Part shown: positions 60,110 to 64,000 of the stretch, piece by piece
Position numbering within the stretch: position 1 is the stretch's first letter
Layout: each line of letters begins with the position of its first letter
Source of the DNA: Bacillus sp. SKDU12
GTDB lineage: Bacteria > Bacillota > Bacilli > Bacillales > Bacillaceae
Length of the DNA: 64,000 nucleotides
NCBI RefSeq assembly: GCF_010093085.1
Contig: NZ_MSRC01000003.1
Location: 186,001-250,000 of the forward strand
Reading direction: 5' to 3'
Notes under the pieces: model-generated
The model's database searches: none
What the model saw: the letters and a program-made list of their open reading frames with translations, nothing else
What the model was told of the DNA's origin: nothing
Translations under genes and position numbers: made by a program

Positions 60110-63100
60110 TTGTCACAGCAATCGATACAAAAAGTATTAGTAGCAAACAGGGGAGAAATTGCAATCCGAATATTCAGAGCATGTACTGAGCTGAATATTC
60201 GCACGGTTGCGGTCTATTCAAAAGAAGATTCCGGTTCCTATCATCGGTACAAAGCCGATGAAGCATACCTGGTCGGTGAAGGAAAAAAACCGATTGATGC
60301 TTACCTGGATATTGAAGGTATTATTGAAATTGCGAAAAGAAACAAAGTAGATGCCATTCATCCGGGATATGGTTTCTTATCAGAAAATATCCATTTTGCA
60401 AGACGGTGTGAAGAAGAAGGCATCGTGTTCATTGGACCAAAATCCGAACATCTAGATATGTTTGGTGACAAGGTAAAAGCGCGTGAGCAGGCAGAAAAAG
60501 CTGGAATCCCTGTGATTCCCGGAAGCGATGGACCTGCAGAAGCGCTTGAAGCAGTCGAACAATTCGGAAAAGTAAATGGCTATCCGATTATTATTAAAGC
60601 TTCACTGGGCGGGGGCGGCCGCGGTATGCGGATTGTCAGGTCTGAAAGTGAAGTCAAAGAAGCATATGAGCGTGCAAAATCCGAGGCGAAAGCAGCCTTT
60701 GGCAATGATGAAGTTTATGTGGAAAAATTGATTGAAAATCCGAAGCATATTGAGGTTCAGGTCATTGGAGATAAAGAGGGCAATGTCGTTCACCTTTTTG
60801 AGAGGGACTGTTCTGTTCAAAGACGCCACCAAAAAGTCATTGAAGTGGCGCCAAGTGTCTCTCTGTCACCTGAATTAAGAGAACAAATTTGTGAAGCGGC
60901 AGTTGCGCTTGCGAAAAATGTAAACTATATAAACGCCGGTACGGTGGAATTCCTTGTTGCAAACAATGAATTCTACTTTATTGAAGTTAACCCTCGGGTC
61001 CAAGTTGAACATACGATTACAGAAATGATTACAGGTGTCGATATTGTTCAAACTCAGATTCTTGTTGCACAAGGGCACAGCCTTCATAGCAAAAAAGTAA
61101 ATATTCCTGAGCAAAAGGATATTTCTACAATCGGCTACGCGATACAGTCACGAGTGACGACTGAGGACCCCCAAAATGATTTTATGCCTGACACAGGAAA
61201 AATTATGGCTTACCGCTCAGGCGGCGGTTTTGGTGTCCGCCTTGATACCGGAAACAGCTTCCAAGGCGCCGTCATTACCCCTTATTATGATTCACTCCTC
61301 GTTAAGCTTTCAACTTGGGCTTTAACGTTTGAACAGGCGGCGGCCAAAATGGTTCGCAATCTTCAGGAATTTAGAATCAGAGGCATTAAAACAAACATTC
61401 CTTTTCTTGAAAACGTTGCAAAACATGAGAAGTTCCTGACAGGACAATATGATACGTCTTTCATTGATACAACACCTGAATTATTTAATTTCCCTAAACA
61501 GAAAGACCGCGGAACGAAAATGCTCACTTACATAGGCAATGTGACAGTGAACGGCTTCCCTGGAATCGGAAAAAAAGATAAACCAGCGTTTGACAAGCCA
61601 TTAGACGTAAAAGTAGATGCTGATCAGCAGCCTGCCGGAGGTACAAAGCAAATCCTCGATGAAAAAGGTGCTGAAGGGCTTGCGCAATGGGTGAAGGAAC
61701 AGAAATCTGTCCTTTTGACTGATACGACATTCAGAGACGCTCACCAATCATTATTAGCGACGAGATTCAGATCGCATGATTTGAAAAAGATCGCGAATCC
61801 GACGGCGGCGTTATGGCCTGAGCTGTTTAGTATGGAAATGTGGGGAGGCGCGACCTTTGATGTAGCCTACCGATTCCTGAAAGAAGATCCGTGGAAACGG
61901 TTGGAGGATCTTCGCAAGGAAGTGCCGAATACGTTATTCCAGATGTTGCTTCGTTCATCAAACGCGGTCGGCTATACGAATTATCCCGACAATGTGATTA
62001 AAGAATTTGTGAAGCAATCCGCTCAGTCCGGGATTGATGTGTTCCGTATTTTCGATAGCTTAAACTGGGTAAAAGGCATGACGTTAGCCATTGATGCTGT
62101 TCGGGATACCGGCAAAGTGGCAGAAGCTGCGATTTGTTACACAGGAGATATTCTTGATAAGAATCGCACCAAATATGATCTTGCCTATTATACGTCGATG
62201 GCGAAGGAGCTTGAGGCTGCCGGAGCCCATATTCTCGGAATTAAAGATATGGCAGGGCTGTTAAAACCGCAGGCTGCATATGATCTTGTTTCTGCATTGA
62301 AAGAAACGATTGATATTCCGGTTCACCTTCATACACATGATACGAGCGGAAACGGTGTTTATATGTATGCAAAAGCCGTTGAAGCTGGTGTTGATATCAT
62401 AGACGTAGCGGTCAGCTCAATGGCAGGATTGACGTCTCAGCCTAGCGCGAGCGGCTTTTATCATGCGATGGAAGGGAACACCCGCCGCCCGGCAATGAAC
62501 GTTCAAGACGTTGAATTGCTGTCTCAATATTGGGAGTCAGTTCGTAAATACTATTATGAATTTGAAAGCGGGATGAAGTCTCCGCATACAGAAATTTATG
62601 AACATGAAATGCCTGGAGGCCAATACAGTAACCTGCAGCAGCAGGCGAAGGGAGTAGGCCTGGGCGACCGCTGGAATGAAGTGAAAGAAATGTACAGACG
62701 CGTTAACGATATGTTCGGCGACATTGTAAAGGTTACACCTTCCTCTAAAGTAGTCGGAGATATGGCGCTTTACATGGTACAAAACAATTTGACTGAAGAA
62801 GACATTTATGAAAAAGGCGAACAATTGGATTTTCCTGATTCTGTTGTGGAGCTTTTCAAAGGAAATATCGGCCAGCCACATGGCGGGTTCCCGGAAAAAC
62901 TGCAAAAGCTGATCTTAAAAGGACAGAAGCCGATTACGGTCAGACCGGGAGAACTGCTTGAATCGGTATCTTTTGAAGCGATCAAACAGGAATTAAAAGA
63001 TCAGCATGACTTGGAGATTTCAGACCAAGATGCTGTAGCGTATGCTCTTTACCCTAAAGTCTTCTCTGATTATGTGAAAACTTCGGAAAGCTATGGAGAT

Positions 63101-63556
63101 ATTTCGGTATTAGATACGCCGACATTCTTCTATGGTATGACATTAGGTGAAGAAATAGAAGTGGAAATTGAGCGCGGAAAAACACTGATCGTTAAGCTGA
63201 TTTCAATCGGTGAGCCGCAGCCTGATGCCACTCGCGTCCTTTATTTTGAACTGAACGGGCAGCCGCGTGAAGTAGTCATTAAAGATGAAAGCATTAAGTC
63301 TTCCGTTCAGGAAAGATTGAAAGCAGATCGGACAAACCCAAGTCACATCGCGGCCTCAATGCCGGGAACGGTTATTAAGGTATTGACGGAAGCGGGTGCA
63401 AAAGTCAATAAAGGTGATCATTTGATGATCAATGAAGCGATGAAAATGGAAACAACGGTTCAGGCACCTTTCTCAGGAACAATCAAACAGGTTCATGTGA
63501 AAAATGGCGAACCGATCCAAACGGGTGATCTGCTTCTTGAAATTGATAAAGCCTAA
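60110..63556 (+). CDS. pycA: Pyruvate carboxylase PycA
   Basis: PycA makes oxaloacetate from pyruvate and bicarbonate with ATP and biotin. Domain order is biotin carboxylase (about 1-455, KVLVANRGEIAIRIFRACTE, KASLGGGGRGMRIV, FIEVNPRVQVEHTITEM), carboxyltransferase (about 530-800, LTDTTFRDAHQSLLATRFR, HLHTHDTSGNG, SMAGLTSQPSASGFY), the allosteric/PC domain, and a C-terminal biotin carrier with the biotinyl Lys in NEAMKMETTV. 1148 residues is full length. The start is TTG 60110 after AAGGGGGAG. Its intact frame argues against a high random indel error rate in the sequence. Confidence 0.97.
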   Translation: MSQQSIQKVLVANRGEIAIRIFRACTELNIRTVAVYSKEDSGSYHRYKADEAYLVGEGKKPIDAYLDIEGIIEIAKRNKVDAIHPGYGFLSENIHFARRCEEEGIVFIGPKSEHLDMFGDKVKAREQAEKAGIPVIPGSDGPAEALEAVEQFGKVNGYPIIIKASLGGGGRGMRIVRSESEVKEAYERAKSEAKAAFGNDEVYVEKLIENPKHIEVQVIGDKEGNVVHLFERDCSVQRRHQKVIEVAPSVSLSPELREQICEAAVALAKNVNYINAGTVEFLVANNEFYFIEVNPRVQVEHTITEMITGVDIVQTQILVAQGHSLHSKKVNIPEQKDISTIGYAIQSRVTTEDPQNDFMPDTGKIMAYRSGGGFGVRLDTGNSFQGAVITPYYDSLLVKLSTWALTFEQAAAKMVRNLQEFRIRGIKTNIPFLENVAKHEKFLTGQYDTSFIDTTPELFNFPKQKDRGTKMLTYIGNVTVNGFPGIGKKDKPAFDKPLDVKVDADQQPAGGTKQILDEKGAEGLAQWVKEQKSVLLTDTTFRDAHQSLLATRFRSHDLKKIANPTAALWPELFSMEMWGGATFDVAYRFLKEDPWKRLEDLRKEVPNTLFQMLLRSSNAVGYTNYPDNVIKEFVKQSAQSGIDVFRIFDSLNWVKGMTLAIDAVRDTGKVAEAAICYTGDILDKNRTKYDLAYYTSMAKELEAAGAHILGIKDMAGLLKPQAAYDLVSALKETIDIPVHLHTHDTSGNGVYMYAKAVEAGVDIIDVAVSSMAGLTSQPSASGFYHAMEGNTRRPAMNVQDVELLSQYWESVRKYYYEFESGMKSPHTEIYEHEMPGGQYSNLQQQAKGVGLGDRWNEVKEMYRRVNDMFGDIVKVTPSSKVVGDMALYMVQNNLTEEDIYEKGEQLDFPDSVVELFKGNIGQPHGGFPEKLQKLILKGQKPITVRPGELLESVSFEAIKQELKDQHDLEISDQDAVAYALYPKVFSDYVKTSESYGDISVLDTPTFFYGMTLGEEIEVEIERGKTLIVKLISIGEPQPDATRVLYFELNGQPREVVIKDESIKSSVQERLKADRTNPSHIAASMPGTVIKVLTEAGAKVNKGDHLMINEAMKMETTVQAPFSGTIKQVHVKNGEPIQTGDLLLEIDKA

Positions 63557-63560
63557 TATA

Positions 63561-63601
63561 AACAAGAGTGTGTATCTTTTGATACACACTCTTGTTTTTT
63601 A
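63561..63601 (+). terminator. Terminator of pycA
   Basis: AACAAGAGTGTGTATC pairs perfectly with GATACACACTCTTGTT across TTTT, followed by T6. Confidence 0.95.
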
Positions 63602-63913
63602 TATTCGATGACAGTTGTATTTGCGTGGTTTAAAAGGGATGTAAGCAGGCCAATATCAGCTCCATGACAAGCCATCTCTTTTTAAACGAAAACAGGCTTA
63701 ACTGCTGCCAGTCTTTCAGATGCTTTGCAGTATGATACAGACCATGAATAGTTTATTAAGACATGATGTTTAAAAAATGGAGTGCTGCAAAAGAGCTATT
63801 GTCTGCACACTTTTCATTCTGACACGGACCATATGTTTGATGATACATATAACATTGCTGCGCTCTTATAAGCAGGAAGACGCAAGTACGGAGCGCAGAA
63901 AGCTATGGAACGA
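63602..63913. other. Gap between pycA and ctaA, no gene found
   Basis: About 310 bases with stops in every frame at short intervals. Short peptide-like stretches on the plus strand (for example GLTAASLSDALQYDTDHE and DDTYNIAALL) are interrupted and have no ribosome site. The end (63893-63907) carries GCGCAGAAAGCTATGG, a near copy of the following terminator loop. Confidence 0.4.
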
Positions 63914-63947
63914 TAAAAAAAGACCAAAGCGCAGAAAGCTTTGGTCT
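63914..63947 (-). terminator. Terminator of the minus-strand gene at the window end (ctaA)
   Basis: AGACCAAAGC pairs with GCTTTGGTCT; on the minus strand it is followed by T7. Confidence 0.85.
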
Positions 63948-63954
63948 AGAGTCA

Positions 63955-64000
63955 TTATGGCTGTCTGGATTCATAACGGAAGCGTGCAATCAATAATAAG
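63955..64000 (-). CDS. ctaA: C-terminal end of a gene, probably heme A synthase ctaA
   Basis: Only about 14 codons before a TAA at 63955-63957 lie in the window, reading LLLIARFRYESRQP: a hydrophobic stretch followed by a basic, polar tail, as at the end of a membrane protein. A minus-strand terminator follows at the right distance. In B. subtilis ctaA lies next to pycA in the opposite direction, so I infer ctaA from synteny. The sequence alone is too short to prove it. Confidence 0.5.
   Translation of the reverse strand, partial: LLLIARFRYESRQP

Noticed and set aside
63602-63913. A degraded gene between pycA and ctaA
   Set aside because: Short peptide-like stretches occur but do not join into any family I recognise.

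Overview
The window is a contiguous chromosomal segment of a Bacillus of the B. subtilis group. Almost every gene is recognisable as a member of the ykuU-rok-mob/moe-yknWXYZ-fru-sipT-ykpA-mreBH-abh-kinC-ktrC-adeC-rnjA-pdhABCD-SR1-speA-nprE-ylaA..N-ftsW-pycA-ctaA neighbourhood known from strain 168. Protein sequences, NprE above all, differ enough from what I remember of 168 that a sister species (B. vallismortis/mojavensis/halotolerans type) is more likely than B. subtilis itself. That species call is inference from memory, not a comparison I could run.

Layout. 0-2.7 kb: end of the peroxiredoxin ykuU, a decayed ykuV, the nucleoid repressor rok, and the sporulation coiled-coil gene yknT. 2.8-7.0 kb: a molybdenum-cofactor operon (mobA-moeB-moeA-mobB-moaE-moaD). 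7.1-11.2 kb: the relic of an ABC exporter gene, then the yknWXYZ toxic-peptide resistance exporter behind a sigma-W-type promoter. 11.4-15.0 kb: the fructose operon fruRKA. 15.1-31.7 kb: housekeeping and cell-surface genes (sipT, ykpA, ampS, mreBH, abh, kinC, ktrC, adeC, rnjA-rpoY, defB and small genes). 32.1-37.1 kb: pyruvate dehydrogenase pdhABCD. 37.1-39.6 kb: slp, the dual-function RNA SR1 with its peptide SR1P, and speA. 39.7-45.4 kb: small yktA-ykzC genes, a methyltransferase (yktD) and neutral protease nprE. 45.6-52.1 kb: the ylaABCD ECF-sigma operon, ylaE/F, typA and ylaH. 52.15-54.29 kb: a roughly 2.1 kb accessory island that I do not recall at this site in 168. 54.3-64 kb: ylaI-ylaN, ftsW, pycA and the very end of ctaA.

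The most unusual features are signs of accessory-gene decay and exchange. ykuV is a multiply mutated relic. A short ABC-exporter nucleotide-binding-domain relic sits where yknUV lie in 168. Three further accessory genes (yktD, ylaE and an MntP/YtaF-type transporter) are each exactly one base short of an open frame, two of them in A/T runs of seven. All long conserved genes, including the 1148-codon pycA, are open.

The island between ylaH and ylaI is bounded by two near-identical terminator hairpins. It carries a 31-residue hydrophobic peptide gene, an XRE-family regulator with a DUF1232-like tail, and the frameshifted transporter, with operator-like TGTTG/CAACA repeats between the divergent regulator and transporter. 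It is the best candidate here for an undescribed small module.
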